DNA of 64,000 nt from Trachythela sp. YZ-2020 (GCA_016169945.1 JADLSH010000170.1:62001-126000); one strand, 5' to 3'; counted from the first letter of the stretch, positions 53,175-64,000 are shown. Made by a program: numbers and translations. The notes: generated by a model not told the origin, from the letters alone.

Positions 53175-55263
53175 TGGTACTCGCAACTTCTGCCTAATGA
53201 ACAAAATCCTTCAGAATTGTTTCACTCATTTTATGATAAAATAACTGAAATTGTTGATAAGCATATACCAATCAAACAATTATCTAAAAGAGAGATCAAA
53301 ACCCAGTCTAAACCTTGGGTAACAAGTGGAATTAAGAATTATATTAAAGTCAAAAATAGGCTATATAAAAAATTTCTAAAAACAAAGTCACCTTACTACT
53401 ATAATAGATTTAAATTTTATCGAAATAAAGTAAATCATCTTTTGCGAATCAGGAAAAGACAATAATATAATAATTACTTTGAAAAAAATGTTAATAATGG
53501 TAAATTAATATGGAAAGGAATCAAGCAAATTATACATCTAAAAACAAAATCCAATCATGTCCCAGCTAAAATCCAAGATGGAAGTTATGAAATATCAGAT
53601 AAAAAGGAAATGGCTAATTATTTTTCAAATTATTTTGCTAATATTGGTAGCAACTTAGCAAACTCCATTCCAAATGTAAACCATTCTCCACTTTATTATC
53701 TAGACAAAATATATTCTGATAGCTTTTACACTTATCCAGTAACAACTACAGAAATTGAAACTGAAATTTCAAGTCTAAAACTTGGTAAGGCCTGTGGACC
53801 ATTTAGTGTACCAATAAGAGTAATGAAGATCCTGAAGCATGTAATTTGTAAGCCCCTGGAAATAGTATTCAGTGCTTCTTTATCTCAAGGAATAGTACCT
53901 AGTAATCTAAAAATAGCTCAAGTTATTCCAATTTTTAAAAAGGGTATGCAAAGTTCCCCAAACAACTATCGACCAATTTCTCTATTATCAGTGTTTAATA
54001 AAATATTAGAAAAACTCATGTATAAGAGAGTTATGAACTTTCTTAAAAAATATGATATTCTATATGAAAAGCAATTTGGTTTTCGAACTCAGCATTCAAT
54101 TGCTGTATTATGCATTATTGACAAAATTCAACAAGCAATAGAGGATAGAAACTATTCATGTGGAATATTTCTTGATTTTAGCAAGGCATTTGATACCATT
54201 GATCATAATATTCTGATCGGGAAAATGGAAAAGTATGGTATTCGAGGTATTGCCAAGGAATGGTTTGTCTCGTATCTTAGCAATCGACAACATTTTGTGA
54301 CTTTGATAACATATCCTCAGATTTTAGTTCAGTAAATTGTGGTGTACCCCAAGGATCAGTGCTTGGCCGACTACTTTTCCTCTTATATATCAATGACTTT
54401 TATAAAAGTTCAAAAAATTTGGATTTCCACCTTTTCGCAGATGATTCAAACTTATTTTATAAACATAAAAATCTTGTGACACTTAATTCGGATATGAATA
54501 AATAATTATTTAACATTCATACATGGCTTTGTGCTAATAAATTGTGTCTGAATATAGATAAATCAAATGTTATCTTGTTCCATCCTGTACAAAAAAAGAT
54601 CACTTATGACATTAAGCTAGAAATTAATAGTATTGAACTAAAAAGAGTATATAGTATAAGGTATCTTGGAGTTTTTATTGACTCTCATTTGAATTGGAAG
54701 AGTCACATTGACTATATCGGTAAAAAAATAAAACGAAGTATAGGTATTCTTTCTAAAATGCATTATCTTACGGATATCAACACTTTAATTAAATTATATT
54801 ATGCTTTAATATATCCTTTCTTAACCTATGGTGTGATTGCTTGGGGCTCAACGTATCCCACATCCCTGAACTCTCTCTATGTTCTACAAAGAAAGGCTGT
54901 ACATATAATTACTTTCTCTAAATTCGACTCTCACTCTAGTCCAATCTTCAAACTCCTTAATATCATCCAATTATATCTACAACCATTTTTATGCATAAAT
55001 ATCACAATGATAAATTGCCATTTGTTTTCAATGACCTGTTTGTCCCAGTTAAAAAAATACATAGTTATAACACCAGACTCACATCTAAAGAATCATATTC
55101 ATTGCCACAAACCAGAACAAACTTTGGAAATTTTAATATTAGATATCACGGACCCAAAATATGGAACTCCCTTCTTGAAGATGATAAAAAGTTGTCATCT
55201 CAATTAAAATCTAAGATAAAATTACGATTATTAGTCATATTAAGAACTTTTATATGTGTATAA
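53175..55263 (+). pseudogene. LINE ORF2 C-terminal part: reverse transcriptase
   Basis: Blocks in order: GKACGPFSVPIRVMK, VIPIFKKGMQ, NYRPISLLSVFNKILE, KQFGFRTQHS, IFLDFSKAFDTIDH, then [19 protein letters not shown] and LFADDSNLF, and a C-terminal thumb-like region (YLGVFIDSHLNW). Breaks are a TAA at about 53,463, a one-base deletion at about 54,301 and a TAA at about 54,502. Confidence 0.88.
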
Positions 55264-55557
55264 TTTGGCCAGTTTATAAATTATATACAGTAAGTATTGT
55301 ATTTGCTATGTTTGTTTTCTCTGTGCTTTCTATCCTTTAGTTAATTTGCTGCTTGTTTGTTTGTTTTTTTGGTGTCTTTTTCTATTTGTTTTTTGTTTGT
55401 TTTTGTGCCGGATTTTCATAAATTTAAAAACGTCTGATAAAAACATCTGCCTGATTCATTTAGCCCTTATGGTTATTTCAGGTAGATAAGACCTACACCT
55501 ATTGTAAATAGCATTTCTAAAATTATTGTAAATATTTAAAAATGGTCAAATAAATCC

Positions 55558-56163
55558 TTGTTGTTGTTGTTCTTGTTCTTGTTCTTGTTGTTCTTGTTGT
55601 TCTTGTTGTTCTTGTTGTTCTTGTTGTTCTTGTTGTTCTTGTTGTTCTTGTTGTTCTTGTTGTTCTTGTTGTTCTTGTTGTTCTTGTTGTTCTTGTTGTT
55701 CTTGTTGTTCTTGTTGTTCTTGTTGTTGTTCTTGTTGTTGTTCTTGTTCTTGTTGTTCTTGTTGTTCTTGTTGTTGTTCTTGTTCTTGTTGTTCTTGTTG
55801 TTCTTGTTGTTGTTCTTGTTGTTCTTGTTGTTCTTGTTGTTCTTGTTGTTCTTGTTCTTCTTGTTCTTCTTGTTGTTCTTGTTGTTCTTGTTGTTCTTGT
55901 TGTTCTTGTTGTTCTTGTTGTTCTTGTTGTTCTTGTTGTTGTTGTTGTTGTTGTTGTTCTTGTTGTTGTTGTTGTTGTTCTTGTTGTTCTTGTTGTTGTT
56001 GTTCTTGTTGTTGTTGTTGTTGTTCTTGTTGTTGTTCTTGTTGTTGTTCTTGTTGTTGTTGTTCTTGTTGTTCTTGTTGTTGTTCTTGTTGTTGTTCTTG
56101 TTGTTGTTCTTGTTGTTGTTCTTGTTGTTGTTCTTGTTGTTGTTCTTGTTGTTGTTCTTGTTG
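55558..56163 (+). repeat. TTGTTC/TTGTTG simple array
   Basis: About 606 bp of TTGTTC and TTGTTG hexamers, continuous with the 3' end of LINE copy C. It reads as polyN/K or polyL/F in the open frames, which are not genes. It probably grew from the LINE's own 3' tail. Confidence 0.93.
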
Positions 56164-57198
56164 TTATAGAGCATGAATGCTCTCCACTCCGATGGCTTCC
56201 AAAAATTTCTTTCCTTGATCGACCGTGGATCTCTCGTGATTTATTGCCATCAATCGCGCATCCAACTCTTCTACTTTTCTCCCCAAGTAGAAGTCCTCTT
56301 CATGGTTTGCTGAATCAAGCCAAATGTTACAAACTTGGCGAATGACGCCTTGACATACCGAATGCATGTATTCAGGTGTGAAGCCACGCACCGTGTCAAA
56401 GGTGGGAAGAATATCAATGACAGAAATTCCTTTCACCCCTTTCACAGCCTCTTGTAAAAGTTCTGCTCTTGCTTCATGCTCAGATTGTCCTTGTGATGTC
56501 CTTGGACACTGATCTCCACGTCCTGGATAATACCTTGTTGGTGGGACTGCAACACCTTCATATTCGCACCAAACACAGCCACACTTTCCATTGAACTGCT
56601 TGCAGTTCCTCAACATTGCTCGGGCAGGAGCATAACTGGAGCATACAAGGGCATATACTTTACGCCGAATAGACTCTCCGTGGAAGAGAAAACCCTCTTC
56701 CTCCAACTGTCTACATTCGTTAACAAACGACATTAAAAAGGTGTTCATCTTCGGCTTCGTTCGACCAAACCATAATCCTGTGAGCAAAATATTGCTTGAT
56801 CGAAGATGTATTGGTAGCTCATTTATCATGCATTGGAGTGGCCATATCGAATACTGAGATGACTTGAACACAGGTATTCCATCCACATTCCATGTCAAAG
56901 AAAAATCATTCTTCGACATGCCATGATATTTTATCAAGTTTAGATAGAGTTCAGCGGTTGTTACATCTGTAATTACATCGGACTGAACAAGCTCTTCTAA
57001 ATTTCTGTTGGTTAAACAACTGTATAGGGTTGGGTCGGTCAGAAGCTGCTTAAGCTGGTCTTATAGTGGGATGTGGAGAAAGAAGCTACAATTCTTTATG
57101 CTCTCTTCAAAGTTGAATTTGGTACCACAATCATCACAGTGTCTCTCTTCCTTGCTAGTCCCCATGTATGATAAGCATGAAGAACAATAGAAATGTAC
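56164..57198 (-). pseudogene. CACTA/EnSpm-like transposase-derived gene, largest exon
   Basis: The exon starts after an AG acceptor at 57,200-57,199. A Cys4-type finger (VHFYCSSC and CDDCGTKF) comes first, then the transposase core: NVDGIPVFKSS, SIWPLQCMINELP, GLWFGRTKPKMNTFL, FNGKCGCVWCEYEG and GFTPEYMHSVCQGV. These are the blocks of the large transposase family seen as uncharacterised proteins in invertebrates. One in-frame TAA interrupts the sequence at about 57,063, between the finger and the core. The frame ends at 56,164, right beside the LINE tail array, so the C-terminus is probably lost. Confidence 0.75.
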
Positions 57199-57595
57199 CT
57201 TAAAATGTTGGTTACAGAATACAATTAGACAGTTTTTACATAAAGTTTTGATGTGGGAAATGGGTCCTCCCCTCCAGTCTTAGAGCATCACACAATAATT
57301 CGGTATACTGTACAAGGGCACAAAATTTATACGAAAATTTGTATGCAAATCAATTAAGCTAGCGTTATGTCTTGCAATTTTCATGGTACTCTTATGTATA
57401 TTAGTATCTAAATGTAGAATCTAGTATTCCATGAGAATTTGAGAATCTAGTATTCTGTGCTGTGGGAATTTGATGTAATTATAACTAGAAATTCCCAATA
57501 AATGAAAAGTGAAGCAAGTAGGGACAGTTGATTGTTTTGTATGTTTATAGAGTAGATGTTTGAATCGGACTGCTAATGTAATCTTTTCTGCTCAC

Positions 57596-57811
57596 CCGAG
57601 AGTCATCCACTTGAATAGCTTTGTAGAACTTGTGCTTGCTTTGTGGAAAGGTATTTAGCAGAAACAAGTTCAACATGTTAAGCAGATCAGTTAAAGCAGC
57701 ATCACTCAGGTTGTGCTTTAACAGAAAGGCAACCATCATCAAAAGACTTTGAGCACAAGTTATATGAGCTCCAGGATAGATGGCCTCATCTCCATGTTCC
57801 ATGTTCAATAT
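57596..57811 (-). CDS. CACTA-like gene, upstream exon
   Basis: A 216-bp exon with AG acceptor (57,813-57,812) and GT donor (57,595-57,594), phase 0 at both ends. The 72 residues read DEAIYPGAHITCAQSLLMM and SDAALTDLLNMLNLFL, the N-terminal block that precedes the zinc finger in this transposase-derived family. It joins in frame with the exon at 57,198. Confidence 0.65.
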
Positions 57812-57999
57812 CTACAAGAAAATGCACATATATCAATGGTAAGGTTTAAACCTAAAAGCTTGTGGGGCCGTGCTACAATACAAAATAATACATATAGAAA
57901 CTATTGCCTATTGTTATAAAATGTATATTTACAATTAGTTTTAGAATATTAATAATGTTTAGAATGATAAATAATGTTAATGTTTCAATAATATGTGAA

Positions 58000-58650
58000 A
58001 TCAGCATCCATATAACCAGTGGTCACAGGTGATTCACTGGAACAATTGAGATTTCTAAAGGCTCTTCAATTGAAAAGGGTCTGACATTGCACACACGTTT
58101 GCGAGCAGAGTAAATTCAAGACTATGGCCCCTCTATGCGCTATTGAGTTCTTCATGTAATATGTCTCAAAACATGGAACAATTACTTTATTTTTACTTCT
58201 TAAATTATGCAGCACGGAGGCGTTAGCTTATAATATATACTGTACATTAGTGTGGCTACCCTTACCATATGTCATATAACAAATTCCATTTACTTATTTC
58301 ATGTGCTTCTTCAGAGGGCATATCTCTTAATAAATTATAAATTATTCTGGGTGCCCTACAGTGGAGTACCTCCAGGACATCAAATCCTTGCTTATTATTA
58401 CAGCCACTCCAAATGGGTATAGTGTAAGTTATAGCAGGCAAGATTACTTCGCTTTAACAAATTAAGTTTACTTAGAAACCGTACCCTTTCTTAAGCTCTA
58501 ACAAATGTTTTGTAAAGTTAGTCCATCATCTATAGTTACTCCCAGTAGTCTCGAATATGAAGCCCACTTAATGAGTGTCTCATCCAGTTTCAAACTTGGT
58601 GGGGGTCCAAATTAATATCATTCACGTATGGACTTAAGAATCACTGGTTT
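58000..58650 (-). pseudogene. Decayed LINE reverse transcriptase C-terminal fragment
   Basis: On the minus strand, broken frames give SRLLGVTIDDGLT, RAPRIIYNLLRDMPSEEA and VIVPCFETYYMKNS followed by AHRGAIVLNLL. These are the thumb and tail blocks of Jockey/RTE-type LINEs. Many stops. It lies in an intron of the CACTA-like gene. Confidence 0.55.
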
Positions 58651-58716
58651 CCAATGCATTTCAACATTAATTAATAATTAACCTTTACATAAATATATAC
58701 AGTATATATAATTTAC

Positions 58717-58782
58717 CGGATGGGTACCATCATCAATACTCTCATCCAGTTCAGCATCCACATCTGTATCAAGGTGCTCATT
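58717..58782 (-). CDS. CACTA-like gene, small acidic exon
   Basis: A 66-bp phase-0 exon with AG acceptor at 58,784-58,783 and GT donor at 58,716-58,715. It encodes 22 mostly acidic residues (HLDTDVDAELDESIDDG). Assignment rests on splice sites, phase and acidic content. Confidence 0.45.
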
Positions 58783-59229
58783 CTATATATAAACGCACAA
58801 ATAACAACCTCATTGTTTGGTTTTCTCACACAAATTTCACAACTTTGTGAAACAACATGTAAAAAATAGGTACGCAGTGCATACATATGGCTAGCGTAAT
58901 AGATGACTTTGGTAATGTTTGGTTTGAAAATTATCTTTTCAAGAGTATGTTAATCATAAAAATTATTCCAAAAAGATTCCATAAAAACTATTATTTAAGT
59001 TATATCTTTATGCACGATTTTTGAATAAACATATGCACACACTTTTGTAGCGACTACAGAATTACGCAACGAACTACACAAGCAGGGCAGGTTCTTGTAT
59101 TTTGACTGTAAATAATGCTGTAGACTTTGTTCATACTTAGAACTGGCAGTACTTATATTATTTTACTTGAAGGCTTTGCATAATTGGTGCGGTCTTCACA
59201 TACTGATAGATAAACTTCACTTACTCGTA

Positions 59230-59318
59230 TATGTATCACGTCAGCCTAAAAGAGAAAACTTCTCAATGTTTCGAGCAAAATATCAAGACGTTTCTCCTTC
59301 AGGCTGATGTGATACATA
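59230..59318. repeat. Short inverted repeat (hairpin) TATGTATCACGTCAGCCT
   Basis: Arms of 18 bp with one mismatch enclose about 53 bp. It may be a very small palindromic element in the intron. There is no clear target duplication. Confidence 0.5.
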
Positions 59319-59717
59319 AAAGCAAGTATATTTGTTTTTTTTAAATAATAGACTCTCTATTGCCAGACGATAGGCTGGCTCACAAAAACAAAACATCATG
59401 AGCACTATAATGTAAACATATTCTCCCATGATTCTGAAATTGCACTTTGACCAGCAAGTTTTGTGTTTATTACCCACAGAGATGTTGACAGAGAACTTTT
59501 CGCAGCTCGCTCGCCTCCATATTAAACACCCCCTAAACCAGTATATAATATAATCATGTGAAAATTGAGCTATTGTACTTGCATGTAAATATGTAATGCA
59601 ATTTTTATGCTTTTATGGCAATAAAATATATTTATGGCCAAATTTTAACTAAATTTCAAATTAACAAGGCACAAAATTAATAATTCTAACCTATAAAAAA
59701 CTAGTAGTAAAACAAAC

Positions 59718-59813
59718 CTGGTCATCTTGAAAGTCTCGGAAGCTTTCTATATAAACACCAACATCTAATTCACGGTCATCTTGCAGAGAAACTTCAAAAT
59801 CCTGCTCCTGGGC
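59718..59813 (-). CDS. CACTA-like gene, most upstream exon seen
   Basis: A 96-bp phase-0 exon with AG acceptor at 59,815-59,814 and GT donor at 59,717-59,716. It encodes acidic, hydrophilic sequence (DDRELDVGVYIESFRDFQ). The start codon was not found; it may lie upstream of the inserted LINE tail. Together with the exons at 58,717-58,782, 57,596-57,811 and 56,164-57,198 it gives one continuous frame apart from the single stop. Confidence 0.45.
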
Positions 59814-59849
59814 CTAAAAACATATTTAACATGATAAATATATAGATTT

Positions 59850-60485
59850 TATTATTATTATTATTATCAAAAATTTATATAGCGCATAATAGAGAAAATT
59901 CTATGCGCTTTACAATGGTATATAGTTCAACTAGAAAAAGAATTAAGAAGAATTACAGCTATTACATCAATCACTAAAAAATACAAATCTGTTAAAACTA
60001 TTAATAAAATATGTACATCCAGACTATTCCTTTAACAGAAATAAATTTTAAACAAGTGTGTTTTCAGTCTAGATTTAAAAACCTGTACACTTGGTGCTAA
60101 TCATACAATGTTCGGTAGATCATTCCAAAGTCTAGGTGCATGTATAGAGAAAGCTCTCAGGCCATAATTAGCAGTATTGTATTTCTGTGTCTCTAACTTC
60201 ATATTCCAATTAGAACGCAAAGATCAACCAGGACAATACACCACCAGATGATCACTTAGGTACTTGGGTGCTAAATTATATAAGCATTTATAAGTCAGTA
60301 AATTGATTTTAAATACTATTCTCAGTTCAATAGGCAGCCAATGTAGTTCTTTTAAAACGGGCATAATATGATCATATTTTCGTGCTCCAACTATGACACG
60401 GGCTGCGGCATTCTGGACATTTTGCATCAAGTAATTAGGTAAACTAAACATCAGCATGTTCCGGGTCAGAGGACACGCCACAAAA
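59850..60485 (-). mobile_element. L2-like LINE 3' end
   Basis: On the minus strand, NAAARVIVGARKYDHIMPVL followed by KELHWLPIELRIVFKIN, then RLWNDLPNIV and FKSRLKTHLFK, are L2/CR1 C-terminal blocks. The tail has the GCGC...TATATAAAT motif and ends in (TAA)n at about 59,851. It is truncated and inactive. Confidence 0.8.
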
Positions 60486-60866
60486 GTGCCCTTGAAACAA
60501 TGCTGGAGCTAATTAGCTTTTTTAAACAGAAACGGGAAAAAAAATCACGTCATCATATTCAGCAAGCTTTGTTCTTTATATTGGTACTTTAAAACCTTAA
60601 ATAGCTCCACTAAATCGAGGAGTAATCGCGGTTTGAAAATGGGGTATTTTTGCTGTATTCTAACGCAGATGGCGGGAATAGACCACGTTGTGATCATTAT
60701 GGCGTGAGGGAATCTTGTGTATGATGCACTATTTTATATTGTATTTAGAAACATACGCTTATATGTTGCTATATATTTTGATTCTCCTGTTTAATACCTG
60801 CAATATATATTTAACTGTACTTGTACTGACTGTATTTTTCTATTTTATTATAGAATTCGGGAAAAA

Positions 60867-61076
60867 ATGGAATCTGACGACAGCGATGTTTATAATATTA
60901 TTGACATTGTTGATGAGGAAAATGACATTGTTGATGAGGAAAATGATATTGCCAAGAGGGCATATATTTCTAAAGGAGATACGCCGGGAAAGCCTGTGAA
61001 CAAGTCACGAAGAGTTGCATGTACAGAGAATTCATCCAGTCGAGCATTGTTTCAGAGTCCTGGAATGTCACCAAAG
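60867..61076 (+). CDS. SANT/Myb-like domain gene, exon 1 (coding)
   Basis: It starts at ATG 60,867, fourteen bases after an AG acceptor (60,852-60,853), so a non-coding exon probably lies upstream near 60,650-60,720. It encodes 70 acidic, disordered residues with a tandem DEENDIV motif. The donor GT is at 61,077-61,078, phase 0. Confidence 0.65.
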
Positions 61077-61213
61077 GTAAAAATTATACAAAGATTCATT
61101 TATAGCACTTGCTGTATATATACAGATAAATATAAATACAGTGTGTCAACTGTTGTTCAACTGAAAGCTATTTCGTATTTAATAATTGAATGTAGAATCG
61201 GTTTTATTTGTAG

Positions 61214-61467
61214 TTTCCTAGTAGAAAGATCTCCAGAAAGAAGAAACTTACTCCTACAAATAAGTCCCCAGTGTTTCATCAATGGACCTTTGAGGAAGAC
61301 AAGGCATTTGTTGAGTTCATAGTGATTGCCAAAACAGATCCAAAATATGGAAAAATGTCTGTTGGAGAGTGGCCAGTATTTGGTAAAAAGAACAGTTTCT
61401 GGGACGATGGTGCCAAACATATTAAATGTGGTACTTCTTCTAACATTCTTCTAACTTCTCTTATCAA
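61214..61467 (+). CDS. SANT/Myb-like domain gene, exon 2
   Basis: The AG acceptor is at 61,212-61,213 and the strong donor GTAAGT at 61,468. The exon begins with a basic run (SRKISRKKKLTP), followed by a Myb/SANT-like helix pattern with the blocks QWTFEEDKAFVEFIVIA and FGKKNSFWDDGAKHI. The spacing of W, E-E-D and F-W fits DNA-binding Myb/SANT-like domains in transcription factors and transposon-derived genes. Phase 2 at the donor matches exon 3. The protein is likely nuclear. Confidence 0.65.
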
Positions 61468-61649
61468 GTAAGTTAATGCTACTGTTAGATGTCTAATTAA
61501 TAATAATAATAATATTTTAATTATCCATCTTAGGACAAGAAATACAATGGATTTACAAAATGAAATAGTGCTATGATTACAATTAAAAAAATATTTACTA
61601 TATATGATAGGTAAACTTAAGATTGTGTAAAAAGGTTTAAAATCAGTTT

Positions 61650-61835
61650 CATAAAATTACTTGGTTACAGCATCGCGGCATAAACGAGTTTTTGTGTCTT
61701 TCTGTTTTGGAAGAGATTTGGTACTCTTTAAAACCTCCGCGCAAACCATACGGATTGACTATCTTTTCTGGCAGAAGCTTGTGACATGGATGGTCTGGGT
61801 CTCTACATATCCGTTCAAACTCACGATTTGCTGCA
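61650..61835 (-). pseudogene. LINE ORF2 C-terminal fragment in an intron
   Basis: An open minus-strand frame gives NREFERICRDPDHPCHKLLP followed by the blocks GLRGGFKEY and TERHKNSFMP. This is the tail block (HPL..LLP..LR..T.R...SF.P) of many LINE ORF2 proteins. It has no start and lies within the second intron of the SANT-like gene. Confidence 0.45.
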
Positions 61836-62317
61836 CAACCTCTTCTATCTTCTTAGGTTGGTAGGGAGTCATTTCTCAAACCTAATATTCTTAGGCTTCT
61901 CAATTGTACCTTTTACAAAGGTTATCTTTTACAAACTCCTTTAAACCACCAAGGTCACCAGCCCAAGACAGTCTTAAGTTCGCTGACATATCAAATATGT
62001 TCAGTAATCGGTACAAGTTTGAGATATACACAGTGTTTGTCGATCGGTTCGGGAAAGCTAGCTCAGAGCTCAGACTGTTGTGATAATAAATTAGCAGGCG
62101 GTAATGTGGATTTTAAGTTGACTGTTATTGAAATTGTTCTAAAATTTGACCGATACGTCACAGTTGCCAGCGGTAAAGCTCATAGTAACCCAGCGGCTGC
62201 CGGCGCTCATTTTGAAAGCCCTTAGTATAAAAAGAGTAAGATCAAGGATGTTTTTTATTAAATATTCAATCATAGATATGATGTTACTTCATTCTTGTTT
62301 TCATGCCTTTTATATAG

Positions 62318-62627
62318 ATTGCCGTCTGCGATCACGAGTAACAGGAAAAAGTTTGCAACATTGGAAGATGCTGAAATCCATTATGGTTTGACATTATCTG
62401 ACAGTTTAGCAGAACCAGTGATTGATAAGAAGCCACCACCACCACCCTCAGCACCCCCATCACTGCCACCCCTGGCACCACCACCGCCCTCAGCACTCCA
62501 TCACCCTCGGCACCACCACCCTCTGCACCACCACCAACAACAAGTTATGCCCAGCCAATACTTACAGTGGAGAATGCATTTAAACTTGCTAGTTGTCTAC
62601 AAAATGGTGATTTATAAAATTTGTTGA
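62318..62627 (+). CDS. SANT/Myb-like domain gene, exon 3
   Basis: The AG acceptor is at 62,316-62,317. The first base completes the codon split from exon 2, and the frame gives LPSAITSNRKKFATLEDAEI, then a proline-rich run and a histidine-rich run, ending at TGA 62,625-62,627. The predicted protein totals 257 residues. A polyadenylation signal AATAAA lies at 62,704-62,709. Partners and target sites are unknown. Confidence 0.6.
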
Positions 62628-62703
62628 ACAAACTGTTCCTGCATTTGGCTTTGAAAAATAATGTAACATCTAACCATAATGTAACGTGATGTAATATGAT
62701 TGA

Positions 62704-62709
62704 AATAAA
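62704..62709 (+). promoter_or_regulatory. Polyadenylation signal AATAAA
   Basis: A canonical hexamer 77 bp after the stop codon of the SANT-like gene, followed by a T-rich region. Confidence 0.6.
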
Positions 62710-63577
62710 GTTTAATTCTGTTACACCTTCCTGAACTTTTTGCACACCCCCAGAGCAAAATTGGAAAATCTATCTACGAGCAAAATATAGACAGGAATTG
62801 TTTTCAAATCAGTTATGACTTATGGAGGTCGTCACTTCTCACATCCCCAATAAAAACCCCAGAGGCTCTGGCGACCAGGTTGTTACTAATTAGGTAGACA
62901 ATGTAATAAATACACATCCTACATAATTATGTACAATTATCTTAATTCCAAGTTAATGAATAATGTAAAAACCCAACAAATAATCTAAATGTTCAATATA
63001 AAACTTTCAAATGTAAAACTTAAACTATGATGAAATACTGTACTGTATGTACTAATTAAAAGTATATGTATGATGTCTAAATTCTACAAATGTAACACTG
63101 TGCTTATCCTAGTAAATGCTTAGAAAAATATAGTATCAATCATGAAACATGATATCATAACCTAAGCAATATACATGTTCCATACAATGCTGCAACGAAG
63201 TATTAGGTTAGGACTTAGCTGTTTATTCAACTAGATCATACTTACTCAGTATTTCATACTTCTCTAACTTTTATGTTCGTGGAATAAAGACTTGCCACTA
63301 TGCCACAACAGCAGCTATAAAAGCAATCACAACACATGTAAAAATCATAAAAACCATAATCTGTAGTACAGCTGTATATATGTATGATTACTTGTCAATT
63401 TGTAACGTTTGATATAGCACACAGTTGTGGAAGGGAGTGTAACCCAGCAGAAAATTACCTGGAAAAAATTTGTCTCCTTCCAGTCTTTCAAATGTGCCTT
63501 CAAATAACAACAGGTCTTTGTACAAAGGGTTCCTGCACTTCCACAAAAAAGATAAAAACACAATAATTTACAATATT
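62710..63577. other. Intergenic stretch without recognised features
   Basis: AT-rich DNA. A minus-strand frame near 63,420-63,560 (LLLFEGTFERLEGDKFFPG) could be an exon, but no splice context or family supports it. Confidence 0.4.
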
Positions 63578-63991
63578 CTAGTAATCTATATCACTGTTAT
63601 GATTGTTTCTTGGATCATCTCTGTCCCATGGTCCACTTTTCACAATCAGCAATGCTGCACAGTAGAGTAATGTATTTTCCCTGGGAGCATATCTTCTCTT
63701 TAAACTTTCGAGAGAAACTGATCATACTTAATTTCTATGCATAGCTCGCTTAAGTTTAGGTATTTTGTTCACCGCACAATAACCAATAACATGCCACTTG
63801 TAGTTGTGAAAAATTGAAAATTTCAAAGCATTTTTGTCTTTAACATTGTCTGGTTCAGATTCCACATTAAATTGTAAATCAAGCTTTGCCGATCTCCTCC
63901 ATATGCAGCTTGCAAGAGCACCTTGGTGTCTTTGTTCATGCCAAGACCCAACAATACATTGACATAACATCCGAACTATTGTCCTCATCAT
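63578..63991 (-). pseudogene. HIRAN-like domain fragment, probably decayed
   Basis: One frame runs in from beyond the window edge. It reads FNVESEPDNVKDKNALKF, WHVIGYCAVNKIPKL and, after two in-frame stops (TAA and TGA at about 63,730), YCAALLIVKSGPWDRDDP before a final stop at 63,578. The pattern of E-x-x-N-x-x-D-x-N-A-L and I-G-Y followed by K-S-G-P-W fits HIRAN-like fragments in invertebrate proteins. The stops are too close together to be hidden in a normal intron. Confidence 0.4.
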
Positions 63992-64000
63992 CAGACATTT

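Larger units (their letters stand above)
49720..55557 (+). mobile_element. Near full-length LINE copy C, interrupted
   Basis: The 5' end carries AAACAAGATGGCAGC, a typical LINE start, followed by ORF1, ORF2 (endonuclease then reverse transcriptase) and a 3' end that runs into a TTGTTC-type array. A 1.6-kb fold-back element (51,586-53,174) splits ORF2. Several stops and shifts show that it is dead. Domain order and motifs fit the CR1/L2-like part of the Jockey superfamily. Confidence 0.88.

Noticed and set aside
55536..56174. Poly-Asn/Lys and poly-Leu/Phe frames
   Set aside because: They are translations of the TTGTTC/TTGTTG array.
63384..63566. Cys-rich 60-codon plus-strand frame (possible secreted peptide)
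   Set aside because: No signal peptide, no splice context, and a competing minus-strand frame; not enough evidence.

Overview
This window looks like a piece of an animal nuclear genome, most likely an early-branching aquatic invertebrate such as a cnidarian or sponge; the species cannot be fixed from sequence alone. The evidence is spliced genes with GT-AG introns, several non-LTR retrotransposon (LINE) copies, a tRNA-derived SINE, a CACTA-type transposase relative, and an integrated Polinton/Maverick-like element that encodes protein-primed DNA polymerase B and a retrovirus-like integrase. No prokaryotic operon or ribosome-binding-site logic is present.

Layout. 1-315: a 10-bp satellite built on TATCTACRYR. 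About 316-12,640: a compact Polinton-like element (integrase, penton-like protein, 468-aa protein of unknown function, four small proteins, a major-capsid-like protein, a BRO-N protein, PolB, a C2H2 protein). About 12,640-47,668: roughly 31 kb of a second 10-bp satellite, GGTACCTTCG/GGTACCTTGG. It changes orientation several times and has higher-order units. It is interrupted by a terminal-inverted-repeat element (18,581-20,140), a unique island (35,641-36,072), a SINE (37,258-37,507) and a LINE (40,066-41,713). 47,669-55,557: two further LINEs, one split by a 1.6-kb fold-back element. 55,558-56,163: a TTGTTC-type array. 56,164-59,813: a split CACTA-like transposase gene on the minus strand, with LINE debris in an intron. 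59,850-60,485: an L2-like LINE tail. 60,867-62,709: a three-exon SANT/Myb-like gene on the plus strand. 63,578-63,991: a decayed HIRAN-like coding segment.

How it fits together. The Polinton-like element has replication (PolB), integration (integrase) and virion-type proteins (major-capsid-like and penton-like candidates), plus several small membrane-type proteins that appear to belong to poorly described families. I could find neither the FtsK/HerA-type packaging ATPase nor the Ulp1-type protease that Polintons usually carry. Its ends carry TGACGTCA octamers and TTGCGTAAT iterons. GC-rich short palindromic islands sit between its genes and in frame inside them.

The most unusual signal is the GGTACCTTCG satellite. 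Neighbouring GGTACC palindromes separated by TTCG would fold, in a plus-strand transcript, into tandem hairpins closed by the extra-stable cUUCGg tetraloop. Because the unit is 10 bp and has no stop in any of the six frames, it also gives very long spurious open reading frames encoding one decapeptide. None of those is annotated here as a gene.
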